Of a DNA stretch of 36,575 nucleotides, positions 23,635-31,429 are shown one piece after another; the stretch's first letter is position 1, and each line of letters opens with the position of its first letter. The position numbers and the translations under genes are program-made. This DNA comes from B73-G16 sp964448445 (GTDB lineage Bacteria > Desulfobacterota > B13-G15): positions 1 to 36,575 of the forward strand of contig CAYVAU010000009.1 of NCBI GenBank assembly GCA_964448445.1. The letters run 5' to 3'. The notes beneath the pieces are model-generated. The model was given only the letters and a program-made list of their open reading frames with translations, was not told the origin of the DNA and ran no database searches.

Positions 23635-23958
23635 GTCATCCCCCTCCTTCAAGGCTTTGTTTGTTAAAGTTCTCACAAAGATCCCCAGGTGTCAAGCATA
23701 CAAGCGGGAGTGGCTTTTGAAAAACGAAGGAAGGGAGAGGGTGCATTGAGGCTTTTTGGTGTGTAAACGCTTTGAATTTTTAGGGCAGAATATTGAGGAG
23801 TTGTCCTTTCAGTGGCGAGTACAAGTCACGATAGTGATGAGCATGTGGAGGAGAAGTTGTTCGATTATGAAAAGGGACAAACTGATTGGAGACTTGACTT
23901 TTTCGGAAATATCCTTATTTTCATCGTGATAAAAATCTCAATCCAAGGAGGTGAGGCG
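23635..23958. other. Intergenic region between mmdA-like gene and mucR-like gene
   Basis: This 324-base gap between divergent genes is AT-richer than its surroundings. On the minus strand TTGACA (23695-23690) could be the -35 of the carboxyltransferase promoter, but the -10 17 bases on (GAACTT) is poor. On the plus strand a better promoter (23894-23921) precedes the MucR-like gene. An open frame runs from 23812 into that gene, but it has no ribosome site at its start and its first 49 residues look non-coding. I see nothing else in it. Confidence 0.5.
23894..23921 (+). promoter_or_regulatory. Candidate promoter of the MucR-like gene
   Basis: TTGACT (23894-23899), a 16-base spacer and TATTTT (23916-23921). 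A start near 23928 would give a 31-base leader carrying the AAGGAGGTGAGG ribosome site. Confidence 0.45.
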
Positions 23959-24390
23959 ATGGCCAAATCGTTAACGGAAATGGCAGTGGAGATTGCTGCT
24001 GCTCAGGCATCTCACGCAAAAATGTCCCCCGAAGAGATGGATCGTTTTCTTGAAGTTACCTTTCAACGTTTAAAGGAGATGAAGGAAAGGGAAGAAGGCA
24101 AGACAGAAGAAAGGGAACAACAGCCTGCCCCTCTGGTGGATCCCCTTAAGTCCGTTCAGAGGACAAAAGTGATATGCCTTGAATGCGGACAGGAGTTCCG
24201 GCAGTTGACCAATGCCCATCTCAAAAGTCACGGATTGACCGCCAAGGAATATCGCAAAAAATGGGGATTGCCCTCCAGATTTCCCCTCGTTGCCAAAGTG
24301 CTGGTTGCTAAACGCAGGAGACTCGCCAAAGAACGCGGACTCGGCGAGCGCCTGAAGAGGGCAAGGGAACAGAAAAAGGGCGGAAAATAA
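23959..24390 (+). CDS. MucR/Ros-family zinc-finger transcriptional regulator
   Basis: A 143-residue regulator. Residues 1-45 form an amino-terminal helical part (SLTEMAVEIAAAQASHAKMSPEEMDRFLEVTFQRL), the linker is acidic and proline-containing, and residues 70-108 are the Ros/MucR zinc finger: VICLECGQEFRQLTNAHLKSHGLTAKEYRKKWGLP, with C73, C76, H87 and H91 as likely zinc ligands. The carboxy tail is very basic (KRRRLAKERGLGERLKRAREQKKGGK), fit for DNA contact. MucR proteins act as broad, H-NS-like repressors through oligomerisation of the amino end. Targets here are unknown. The ATG at 23959 has a near-perfect AAGGAGGTGA site. The gene stands alone, before a hairpin. Confidence 0.92.
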   Translation: MAKSLTEMAVEIAAAQASHAKMSPEEMDRFLEVTFQRLKEMKEREEGKTEEREQQPAPLVDPLKSVQRTKVICLECGQEFRQLTNAHLKSHGLTAKEYRKKWGLPSRFPLVAKVLVAKRRRLAKERGLGERLKRAREQKKGGK

Positions 24391-24398
24391 ACAAACAC

Positions 24399-24420
24399 CA
24401 GGGGGTGCTACCACCCCCTG
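24399..24420 (+). terminator. GC hairpin after the MucR-like gene
   Basis: CAGGGGGTG-CTAC-CACCCCCTG is a perfect 9-base-pair stem with a 4-base loop, 8 bases after the stop codon. No T-run follows on the plus strand, so it is a weak or factor-assisted terminator or a 3'-end stabiliser. On the minus strand it is followed by a T-rich stretch, but no minus-strand gene ends there. Confidence 0.5.
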
Positions 24421-24428
24421 CACACCCC

Positions 24429-24470
24429 TTGACACAAAAATAGTTTTGTTGTTTAAAATTAATGTGTTAA
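24429..24470 (+). promoter_or_regulatory. marR-MFS promoter with overlapping imperfect palindrome
   Basis: TTGACA (24429-24434), a 17-base spacer and TTTAAA (24452-24457) form a promoter, with start near 24464. Two 13-base arms (TTGACACAAAAAT at 24429-24441 and ATTAATGTGTTAA at 24458-24470) match as an inverted repeat at 10 of 13 positions around it. MarR proteins commonly repress their own operon from such dyads. The leader is about 11 bases with no clear ribosome site. Confidence 0.55.
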
Positions 24471-24474
24471 CCAA

Positions 24475-24906
24475 ATGAGGTTTGAGGATTGTCTCTGTTT
24501 TCGGTTAGGGAAGGCGGTAAGGGCGATGGCGAGGTATTATCGACTCAGGATTGCTCGTCATGGTCTTACTCACACGCAGTTTTTTCTCCTCATTGCCCTT
24601 TATGAGGGGGAGGGATTGTCGGTGGGTGAGTTGGCCAGGAAGATAGCCGTGGACAAGCCGACCATGACGGGTTTGTTGGACAGGATGGAGAGGGATGGTT
24701 TTGTTCGCAGGCAGAAGGATCCCAAGGATCGCAGGGCCTTCAGGGTTTATTTGACCGAAAGGGCGAAGGCGCTGAAGGAGGAGCTCCTGGGGATTTACGA
24801 GGAAGTAAACGGTTTCTTCCTGTCGGGGCTGAGCGAGCAGGAACGCAGGTCCCTTGAAGGGATCCTCGCCAAGATCGAGGCGATGGGGGAGGAGGTGGGG
24901 GGATGA
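24475..24906 (+). CDS. MarR-family transcriptional regulator
   Basis: A 143-residue winged-helix regulator. Helices for dimerisation lie at about 1-30 and 110-143. The DNA-binding core reads LTHTQFFLLIALYEGEGLSVGELARKIAVDKPTMTGLLDRMERDGFVRRQKDPKDRRAFRVYLTERAKAL, with the wing DPKDRRAF matching the family's DxRD/R motif. It overlaps the MFS gene by ATGA, so it very likely controls that transporter and itself through the palindrome just upstream, released by a small, perhaps phenolic or toxic, ligand. The ATG has no ribosome site. It begins with MRFEDCLCFRLGKAV; two early cysteines could allow redox sensing, but this is speculative. Confidence 0.93.
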   Translation: MRFEDCLCFRLGKAVRAMARYYRLRIARHGLTHTQFFLLIALYEGEGLSVGELARKIAVDKPTMTGLLDRMERDGFVRRQKDPKDRRAFRVYLTERAKALKEELLGIYEEVNGFFLSGLSEQERRSLEGILAKIEAMGEEVGG

Positions 24907-26165
24907 CGTTGAGGAAGGCGTTGAGATACAGGTGGTTGATCTTTTGGATTTTGGCCTTCGGTTACCTGTTGGTTTATTTTCATCGCGTCTCCTCGGCTGT
25001 GGTGGCCCCGGAGCTGGTTGAGACCTTCGGCATAAGTGGGGCAGTTCTCGGTCTTTTGGCCTCAGCCTATTTCTACCCCTATGCGTGCATGCAGCTGCCG
25101 GTTGGTCTTTTGGCCGATTCCCTTGGTCCGCGCAAGACCGTGACCACCTTCCTGTTGATTGCCTCTTTTGGCGCGATCCTCTTCGGCCTCTCTCCCAATA
25201 TAACCGTGGCCATCCTCGCCAGGGTGCTGGTGGGCCTCGGGGTGGCGGCCCTTTTCGTCCCCACCATGAAGATCTTGGCCGAATGGTTCAGGGTGAGGGA
25301 GTTCGCCACCATGACCGGGATACTGATGGCTGTAGGGGGGATAGGGTGGCTTTCGGCTGCAACCCCCTTGGCACTTCTCACCACCTGGGTTGGCTGGAGG
25401 ATGGCCTTCGTGCTGATAGGGGTGATCACCTTTGCGGTATCCCTTCTCGCCTGGGCCTTTGTCAGGAACAGGCCCGAAGAGATGGGTTGGCCGAGGATTG
25501 CCGAGATCGCTGAGGAGGCCCAGGTGGAGATAGGGCTTCTGGAAGGTGTGAGGATGGTCCTTTCCCGTAAGCATTTTTGGCCTTTGGCCCTCTGGTTTTT
25601 CTTCTCCTATGGGACGGTGATAGGTTTCGGGGGGCTATGGGGAGGTCCCTATCTCATGGATGTATATGGTCTCAGTAAGCCCCAGGCTGGAAACGTACTG
25701 ATGATGATCGCCGTCGGGATGATTGTTGGCAGTCCCCTGCTCGGCTGGCTCTCCGACAGGGTCTTTTCGGCGAGAAAGCCGGTGATGGTGGGAGGGGCCT
25801 TCCTTTACTTCCTCTCCTGGGTACCCTTGGCCCTGAGGCCGGGGGGACTCACCGTGGAGCTCCTCTACCTTTTGAGTTTCGCGATCGGGGTCTTCGGCAG
25901 TGCCATCGTGATTGTGGCCTTCACCGCCAATAAGGAACTCTTTCCCAAGGAGATCGCCGGGACCTCCACGGGTCTGGTCAACATCTTTCCTTTTGCCGGC
26001 GGGGCGGTCTTCCCGCCGGTGATGGGCTACCTGATGGATAAGGTTGGCCGGCTCGGTGGGGTCTATCCGGTGGAGGCCTACCAGAGGGCTTTCTTCCTGT
26101 GTATGCTGGCCGCCCTGGTGGCCTTCCTCTCGGTGTGCTTCATGAAGGAGACCCTCAAGAGGTAG
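24903..26165 (+). CDS. Major facilitator superfamily transporter
   Basis: A 420-residue inner-membrane transporter with about twelve helices. The first half has FHRVSSAVVAPELVETFGISGAVLGLLASAYFYPYACMQLPVGLLADSLGPRKT, with the MFS loop 2-3 motif (G..AD..GPRK). A parallel LGWLSDRVFSARKP motif occurs in the second half (about 280-295), as expected from the internal duplication. The early segment resembles the anion:cation/nitrate-sulfate-like (ACS/NNP-related) branch, but substrate cannot be assigned. Cotranscription with MarR suggests inducible export or uptake of an organic acid or drug. It is the end of this unit; no terminator is evident before the next promoter. Confidence 0.9.
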   Translation: MTLRKALRYRWLIFWILAFGYLLVYFHRVSSAVVAPELVETFGISGAVLGLLASAYFYPYACMQLPVGLLADSLGPRKTVTTFLLIASFGAILFGLSPNITVAILARVLVGLGVAALFVPTMKILAEWFRVREFATMTGILMAVGGIGWLSAATPLALLTTWVGWRMAFVLIGVITFAVSLLAWAFVRNRPEEMGWPRIAEIAEEAQVEIGLLEGVRMVLSRKHFWPLALWFFFSYGTVIGFGGLWGGPYLMDVYGLSKPQAGNVLMMIAVGMIVGSPLLGWLSDRVFSARKPVMVGGAFLYFLSWVPLALRPGGLTVELLYLLSFAIGVFGSAIVIVAFTANKELFPKEIAGTSTGLVNIFPFAGGAVFPPVMGYLMDKVGRLGGVYPVEAYQRAFFLCMLAALVAFLSVCFMKETLKR

Positions 26166-26198
26166 TTTTTCCGCCCAGTTTGAGGAGATCGGGACAAG

Positions 26199-26227
26199 TT
26201 GACAGGGTTGGAGCTTGTGTTTATCTT
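26199..26227 (+). promoter_or_regulatory. Promoter of the receiver-domain gene
   Basis: TTGACA (26199-26204), a 17-base spacer and TATCTT (26222-26227), a strong match. Transcription should start near 26234, only about 6 bases before the ATG at 26240. It may also drive valS and the genes after it. Confidence 0.7.
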
Positions 26228-26239
26228 CAGGGACAACGG

Positions 26240-26902
26240 ATGGTCGTTGTGGTAGAGAGCAGTCCTGTGATGCGGAGGCAGTTCGAACGCATCCTGCGAA
26301 GGGAGGGGCTTGAGGCCGTTTTCTTCGACAACACCACCGATGCCCTCCAGCACCTTAGGGAGAAAGGGGCTGAGCTTGTAATCTGCGGACTGAAGGCCCC
26401 CCCTGAAGGGGGGGTGGCGCTCTGTTCGAAGGTGAGGGAGGATCCCCGGCTCAGGGGAGTGGGTTTCCTGATCTCGGTGGGAATCACGGAGCAGTTTTCC
26501 GAGGAGGATGCCCGGATGGCAGGGGCCGATGGCATCATTCAGAAACCCTTTGGGGCCCCGGAGGTGTTGGAGGTCATGAGGAAGCTGGGTACGGTTCCTC
26601 GGGAGGAGGTCATAGAGCTCACCGATGTGGTGGAAGAACCCGGGACCCAGGGGCCCGAACCCTCTGAGGAGGAGGTCAGGCGTATAGGTGAGGTGTTGAG
26701 GGAGAGCGCCGAGGAGCTGGAGAAGGTCGAGGAGACCATAGGGAGCAGCCTCAGGGCCGAAGGAAGGCCTTCAGGGGAGAGGGGGGAATTGGAGGAGGCG
26801 GTCAGGAGGATCATAAAGGTCCTCGCAGAGGAGATAGCGAGGGCTTTATCCGATGAAATAAGGCGTTCCATCAGGGAAATCCTGAGGGAGGGTGAGAAAT
26901 AG
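26240..26902 (+). CDS. Pseudo-receiver domain protein with acidic helical tail
   Basis: A 220-residue protein. Residues 1-118 fold like a CheY receiver (VVVVESSPVMRRQFERILRREG opening and IIQKPFGAPEVLEVM with the conserved lysine K102, and S79 at the switch position). The phosphorylation site is missing: the expected aspartate is G50 (VICGLKAPP), and one of the two acidic metal ligands is S7. So it should not be phosphorylated in the normal way. The tail (about 120-220) is strongly acidic and helical, ending EEIARALSDEIRRSIREILREGEK, which could bind a partner. The ATG lies just after a strong promoter, with a poor ribosome site. It ends 6 bases before valS. Role unknown. Confidence 0.8.
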   Translation: MVVVVESSPVMRRQFERILRREGLEAVFFDNTTDALQHLREKGAELVICGLKAPPEGGVALCSKVREDPRLRGVGFLISVGITEQFSEEDARMAGADGIIQKPFGAPEVLEVMRKLGTVPREEVIELTDVVEEPGTQGPEPSEEEVRRIGEVLRESAEELEKVEETIGSSLRAEGRPSGERGELEEAVRRIIKVLAEEIARALSDEIRRSIREILREGEK

Positions 26903-26908
26903 GGGGAA

Positions 26909-29560
26909 ATGGAGCTGAGGAAGGCGTACGATCCCAAAGAGGTCGAGGAGAAGTGGTATCAATTCTGGCTCGAGAAGGGTTACTTCCATGCCGATACCGA
27001 GTCCCGCAGAAAGCCTTTCTCCATAGTCATTCCTCCTCCTAATGTTACCGGTTCCCTTCACATCGGCCATGCCCTGAACAACACCCTGCAGGACATCCTG
27101 GTTCGCTGGCGGAGGATGCAGGGGTATAACTGCCTCTGGTTGCCGGGAACGGACCATGCGGGCATTGCCACCCAGCATGTGGTCGAGAGGGAGCTGGCGA
27201 AGGAAGGACTCAGTCGTGAGCAGCTCGGCAGGGAGGAGTTCATAAGGCGCGTCTGGCGATGGAAGGAAAAATACGGTGGGGTGATCATCCACCAGTTGAA
27301 GAGGCTCGGTGCCTCCTGCGACTGGCAGAGGGAGCGCTTCACCATGGATGAGGGGTTATCGGAGGCGGTCAGGGAGGTCTTCGTGAGACTTTATGAGGAG
27401 GGCCTCATTTACCGGGGCGACTATATCATCAACTGGTGTCCCCGCTGCGGCACGGCCCTTTCGGACCTGGAGGTCGAGCACAGGGAGCAGGAGGGCAAGC
27501 TTTATTTCTTGCGCTATCCCCTAGAGGGGGGAGGGGAGGTGGTGGTGGCCACCACGCGGCCCGAGACGATGCTCGGGGATACGGCAGTGGCCGTGAACCC
27601 CACCGATGAAAGGTACAGGGGGATTGTGGGGCGCCGGGTCATCCTGCCCGTTTTGGGGAGGCGCATTCCCGTGATCGCTGACTCCTATGTGGATCCGGAG
27701 TTCGGTACCGGGGCCTTAAAGGTCACCCCTGCCCATGACCCCTACGACTTCGAGATAGCCAAAAGGCATGGGCTTGAGATCATCAGGGTTATGGACGAAA
27801 GGGGGATCATGACCGAGGAGGCCGGCCCCTACAGGGGACTCGATCGCTTCGAATGCAGAGAAAGGATCGTTGAGGACTTCCAGAGGGATGGGACCCTCCT
27901 GAAGGTTGAGCCCTATAGGCACAGCGTCGGACATTGTTACCGATGTCAGACGGTCGTTGAACCCTATCTGTCGGTCCAGTGGTTTGTCAGGACCAAGCCC
28001 CTGGCAGGGCCTGCCATTCAAGCGGTGAAGGAAGGCAGGACCCGGATCATCCCCCGTAACTGGGAAAAGGTCTATTTCGACTGGATGGAGTCCATAAGGG
28101 ACTGGTGCATATCGCGACAGATATGGTGGGGTCACAGGATCCCGGCCTGGCACTGTCGGGATTGCGGCAAGATAACCGTGAGCCGCACCACGCCCCAGCG
28201 GTGTTCCCACTGCGGATCCGAGGCCATAAAACAGGACGAGGACGTGCTTGACACCTGGTTCAGCTCGGCCCTCTGGCCCTTTTCCACCCTCGGTTGGCCC
28301 AACAAGACCAGGGAACTTGAGGTCTTTTATCCCACCTCGGTCCTGGTCACCGGTTTTGACATCCTGTTCTTCTGGGTGGCCAGGATGATGATGATGGGAT
28401 TGCATTTTATGGGAGAGGTTCCCTTCAGGGACGTCTACGTCCATGCCCTGGTCAGGGACATAGAGGGGCAGAAGATGAGCAAGACCAGGGGAAATGTCAT
28501 CGATCCCCTTGAGATGATAGAAAAGTACGGGGCCGATGCCCTGAGGTTCACCCTGGCGATCCTCGCTGCCCAGGGCCGGGACATCAAGCTTTCCGAGGAG
28601 AGGATCGAGAGCTCCCGTAACTTCTGCAATAAGCTCTGGAATGCAGCCAGATTCTGCCTCATGAACCTGGAGGATGGGGTGAAGGGGGAAATTCCCCCTT
28701 CCCTCACCCTTCCGGACAAGTGGATCCTCAAGGGGCTGAAGGGGACAATAAGGGAGGTAACCCGGGCCCTTGAGGAATACAGGTTCAACGAGGCCGCTCA
28801 AGTCCTTTATCAGTTCACATGGCACAACTTCTGTGACTGGTACATAGAGCTGATCAAGCCCTATCTCTATCAAGGAGAGGATCCCCAGCTGCGGCGCAAC
28901 ACCCAGGCCGTGCTCATATACGTGCTCGAAAGGATCCTCAGGTTGCTTCATCCCTTCATGCCCTTCATCACCGAGGAGATCTGGCAACGCCTGCCCCATG
29001 AAGGCGAAAGCATAACCATTGCCCCATGGCCCAACGGGGATGATTTGCCCGAAGAGGAAGGGGCCTCAAGGCGCATGGAAAGGGTGATGGGGGTCATCAC
29101 CGCCATAAGGAACATAAGGGGTGAGATGGGGGTGCCTCCTTCCAGAAAGGTGAACGTCACCCTGAGGGTGGAGGATGAAGCCATTTCCCGGGAGCTCCTC
29201 GAAGATGCCCTCTTCATCCGGAGCCTCGGGTTGGTGGACCGATTGGAGATCGCAGTGGGTACCGAGCCCCCTGCGGCCTCCTGCACGGCCATAAGCCACG
29301 GGGTGGAGGTCTTCATTCCCATGAGGGACCTGGTCCCGGACCCGAAGAAGGAGGAGGCGAGGTTGCTCAAGGAGTTGAGGAAGGTGGAGGAGGATCTGCA
29401 GTTCGTCCAGCGTAAGCTCCAGAACCCATCCTTCCTAAACAAGGCCCCTAGGGAGGTCGTGGAAAAGGAAAGGAAGAAGGCCGAGGACCTCCTTCTGGTC
29501 AGGCAAAAGCTCCAGGACAGGCTCAAGGCCCTGCAGGAACTGCTTTCGACCAGAGTATAG
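26909..29560 (+). CDS. valS: Valyl-tRNA synthetase
   Basis: An 883-residue class Ia synthetase that charges tRNA-Val. Signatures are PPPNVTGSLHIGHALNNT with HIGH at 51-54, the LPGTDHAGIATQ loop, the editing (CP1) domain with VVATTRPETMLGDTAVAVNP, cysteine pairs in NWCPRCGTAL, HCRDCGK and CSHCGS that may hold zinc, the WPFSTLGWPN catalytic region and KMSKT at 522-526. The anticodon-binding domain follows, and the final about 65 residues form the Val-type coiled-coil arm (LLKELRKVEEDLQFVQRKLQNPSFLNKAP). A GGGGGAA site precedes the ATG. Length is normal. Confidence 0.98.
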   Translation: MELRKAYDPKEVEEKWYQFWLEKGYFHADTESRRKPFSIVIPPPNVTGSLHIGHALNNTLQDILVRWRRMQGYNCLWLPGTDHAGIATQHVVERELAKEGLSREQLGREEFIRRVWRWKEKYGGVIIHQLKRLGASCDWQRERFTMDEGLSEAVREVFVRLYEEGLIYRGDYIINWCPRCGTALSDLEVEHREQEGKLYFLRYPLEGGGEVVVATTRPETMLGDTAVAVNPTDERYRGIVGRRVILPVLGRRIPVIADSYVDPEFGTGALKVTPAHDPYDFEIAKRHGLEIIRVMDERGIMTEEAGPYRGLDRFECRERIVEDFQRDGTLLKVEPYRHSVGHCYRCQTVVEPYLSVQWFVRTKPLAGPAIQAVKEGRTRIIPRNWEKVYFDWMESIRDWCISRQIWWGHRIPAWHCRDCGKITVSRTTPQRCSHCGSEAIKQDEDVLDTWFSSALWPFSTLGWPNKTRELEVFYPTSVLVTGFDILFFWVARMMMMGLHFMGEVPFRDVYVHALVRDIEGQKMSKTRGNVIDPLEMIEKYGADALRFTLAILAAQGRDIKLSEERIESSRNFCNKLWNAARFCLMNLEDGVKGEIPPSLTLPDKWILKGLKGTIREVTRALEEYRFNEAAQVLYQFTWHNFCDWYIELIKPYLYQGEDPQLRRNTQAVLIYVLERILRLLHPFMPFITEEIWQRLPHEGESITIAPWPNGDDLPEEEGASRRMERVMGVITAIRNIRGEMGVPPSRKVNVTLRVEDEAISRELLEDALFIRSLGLVDRLEIAVGTEPPAASCTAISHGVEVFIPMRDLVPDPKKEEARLLKELRKVEEDLQFVQRKLQNPSFLNKAPREVVEKERKKAEDLLLVRQKLQDRLKALQELLSTRV

Positions 29561-29561
29561 G

Positions 29562-30728
29562 ATGTTTAAGGAAGGGATAGAGGGCATCCTCCGGACCTAT
29601 CGTCCGGAAAGGTTGAATTACGAGGAGCGCCTCCACCTCCTTAAGCGATTGAGGGAAGAAATAGAGAAGGAAGAGGGGCCCCTGAGGTCGGTCAGGGAGC
29701 AGCTGCAGGGGATTCTTGAACAGATCACCTCCTCCGACCTCAAGGACCTGAAGCGCCACCATTACTTCCTCAACAGGCTGGCCATAAGGACCTTCGATGA
29801 CAGCCGCTCCGTGAAGGATGTGCACCTGATCTGTACCAGGGGAAGGGATGCCATCCTCAGGAGGATCCTTGAACTCATCGAAGCCGAATTCGGGTCGGAG
29901 ATACCGCCCTATGCTTGGATGGCCCTGGGAAGTGCAGGCAGGCAGGAGGAAACCCTTTACACGGACCAGGATTACCTTTTGGTCTATCGAGATGGAGCCA
30001 GTGACGAGCTCTTTTTGCGGTTTTCCCACAAGGCGGTGGATTACCTGGAGGAAGTGGGAATCAGGAGGTGCAAGGGCGGGGTCATGCCCGTGAACGAAAA
30101 ATGGAGGGCTTCGTTGGGCCTCTGGCGGGAACGGATCAGGAGGACCGTTGAGAGGGGCCGGGGTCCCCTTTCCTCCCTCGATCTTATGATCCTGATGGAT
30201 CTCAGATTTGTGGCAGGTGAGCGTTCTCTGGGGGAGGAATTGGTGGGGATGGTCCCCGAACTCACAAAAAACAGGGGGTTGTTGAACGAGATGCTCAAGA
30301 CCCTGATCTTCATTCCGCTACCCCTCGGCCTCTTCGGCAGGTTTCTGGTCGAAAAGTCCGGTCCCCAAAAGGGCAGGATCAACCTCAAGGTCGGTGGCTG
30401 GGCCCCCCTGGTGGTCCTTATAAGGGTTATGGCTGTAAGTTACGGGATAAGGGATTTAAGTACTCTGGAACGGATAGAAGGATTGAAGGATCAGGGGGTC
30501 ATAAGCCGTCGATTGGCCGAAGACCTCAAGGAGGCTTACCATATCCTCATGGAGTTGCGGATATCCGGCCAGAGGGAGCTCATGCTCCGGGGGGAGGAGG
30601 ACTCAAACTACATCGATCCCTATGCCCTGGACCCCGAAGGACAGCGACAGCTGAAGTTCGCCTTGAGGAGGGTAGAGGAGTTACAAAAGGTAGCCAACGA
30701 ACTATTTTTCGGCAGGGGGAGGTGGTAA
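29562..30728 (+). CDS. DUF294 putative nucleotidyltransferase
   Basis: A 388-residue protein with a helical amino end (1-75), a DUF294 nucleotidyltransferase domain (about 90-225) and a DUF294_C helical domain (about 240-380). The catalytic region ALGSAGRQEETLYTDQDYLLVY (122-142) has GSAGR (123-127) and the D135/D137 pair typical of the GlnD/Pol-beta-like superfamily, so it appears active. GlnD enzymes uridylylate PII; the target of DUF294 proteins is generally unknown. In many bacteria these domains are fused to CBS (and cyclic-nucleotide-binding) domains; here the CBS pair is a separate gene 3 bases on. The ATG follows the valS stop by one base, so it is coupled to valS. Confidence 0.88.
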   Translation: MFKEGIEGILRTYRPERLNYEERLHLLKRLREEIEKEEGPLRSVREQLQGILEQITSSDLKDLKRHHYFLNRLAIRTFDDSRSVKDVHLICTRGRDAILRRILELIEAEFGSEIPPYAWMALGSAGRQEETLYTDQDYLLVYRDGASDELFLRFSHKAVDYLEEVGIRRCKGGVMPVNEKWRASLGLWRERIRRTVERGRGPLSSLDLMILMDLRFVAGERSLGEELVGMVPELTKNRGLLNEMLKTLIFIPLPLGLFGRFLVEKSGPQKGRINLKVGGWAPLVVLIRVMAVSYGIRDLSTLERIEGLKDQGVISRRLAEDLKEAYHILMELRISGQRELMLRGEEDSNYIDPYALDPEGQRQLKFALRRVEELQKVANELFFGRGRW

Positions 30729-30731
30729 AGG

Positions 30732-31145
30732 ATGAAAGTCTGTGATATAATGAACAAAAATGTCATCACCTGCAACCCTAGGGAGAAGATCTCGATAATC
30801 CTTTACAAGCTCAAAACCTTCAACATCTCGGGAATGCCGGTGGTGGTCAAGCGGAGACTTGAAGGCATCATCACGAGGACCGATATAATAGATTACCTTA
30901 CCATGGGGCTTGAGGTCACCGAGATAGACAAGGAGGAACTCCTCTCCAAGTACAACACTCCGGTTGATGCCATAATGAAGCGAGATGTGATAACTGTGTT
31001 GCCGGGGACCCCTATCGAAGAGGCGGCAAAGATCATGGTAGAGCACAATATCAACATGTTGCCCGTGGTCCAGGAGGGAAAGCTCATAGGGATTCTCACC
31101 AGGGGCGATATAATTAAGGCCCTAGCTCATCAGGGGGAAGGGTGA
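30732..31145 (+). CDS. CBS-domain pair protein
   Basis: A 137-residue protein made of two CBS motifs (about 1-60 and 72-135) and nothing else: MKVCDIMNKNVITCNPREKISIILYKLKTFNISGMPVV and DAIMKRDVITVLPGTPIEEAAKIMVEHNINMLPVVQEGKLIGILTRGDIIKALA. Such a Bateman module binds adenine nucleotides (AMP, ATP, SAM). A GGAGGTGG site precedes it and it overlaps gatC (TGATG). Since DUF294 and CBS are commonly found in one chain, it is probably the sensory subunit of the preceding nucleotidyltransferase. Confidence 0.92.
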   Translation: MKVCDIMNKNVITCNPREKISIILYKLKTFNISGMPVVVKRRLEGIITRTDIIDYLTMGLEVTEIDKEELLSKYNTPVDAIMKRDVITVLPGTPIEEAAKIMVEHNINMLPVVQEGKLIGILTRGDIIKALAHQGEG

Positions 31146-31429
31146 TGAAGATATCGATCCAGCAGGTCGAATATGTGGCGAGGCTGGCCAGGCTCAGGCT
31201 CTCCCCTCAGGAGAAGGAGCTCTTCACAGGGCAGTTGAACGCCATTCTCGGGTACATGGATAAACTTAACGAACTGGATACCTCCGGGGTTGAGCCGACC
31301 TTCCACGTCGTCTCCCATGTGAATGCTATGAGGGAAGATCGCCGCAAGGGCTCAACGCCGAGGGATGAGGTGCTGAAAAACGCCCCCTCTTCCCAGGAGG
31401 GCTTCTTCAAGGTGCCGAGGGTGATATGA
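31145..31429 (+). CDS. gatC: Glu/Asp-tRNA amidotransferase subunit C
   Basis: A 94-residue GatC. It has the family's ISIQQVEYVARLARLRLSPQEKELF opening, the QLNAILGYMDKLNELDTSGVEPT centre and the REDRRKGSTPRDEVLKNAP... carboxy part. GatC wraps GatA in the GatCAB complex that converts Glu-tRNA(Gln) and Asp-tRNA(Asn) to Gln and Asn forms. The ATG (31145) overlaps the CBS stop; a GTG at 31142 is the alternative. It couples to gatA by ATGA. Confidence 0.96.
   Translation: MKISIQQVEYVARLARLRLSPQEKELFTGQLNAILGYMDKLNELDTSGVEPTFHVVSHVNAMREDRRKGSTPRDEVLKNAPSSQEGFFKVPRVI

Noticed and set aside
23812..23958. Amino-terminal extension of the MucR-like protein by 49 residues
   Set aside because: A near-perfect ribosome site sits before the ATG at 23959, which gives the family's normal start. 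The extension has no ribosome site and overlaps the predicted promoter.
27716..28999. 427-codon minus-strand open frame opposite valS
   Set aside because: It is an antisense shadow of valyl-tRNA synthetase; its composition is rich in Gly/Pro/His as expected of reversed coding.
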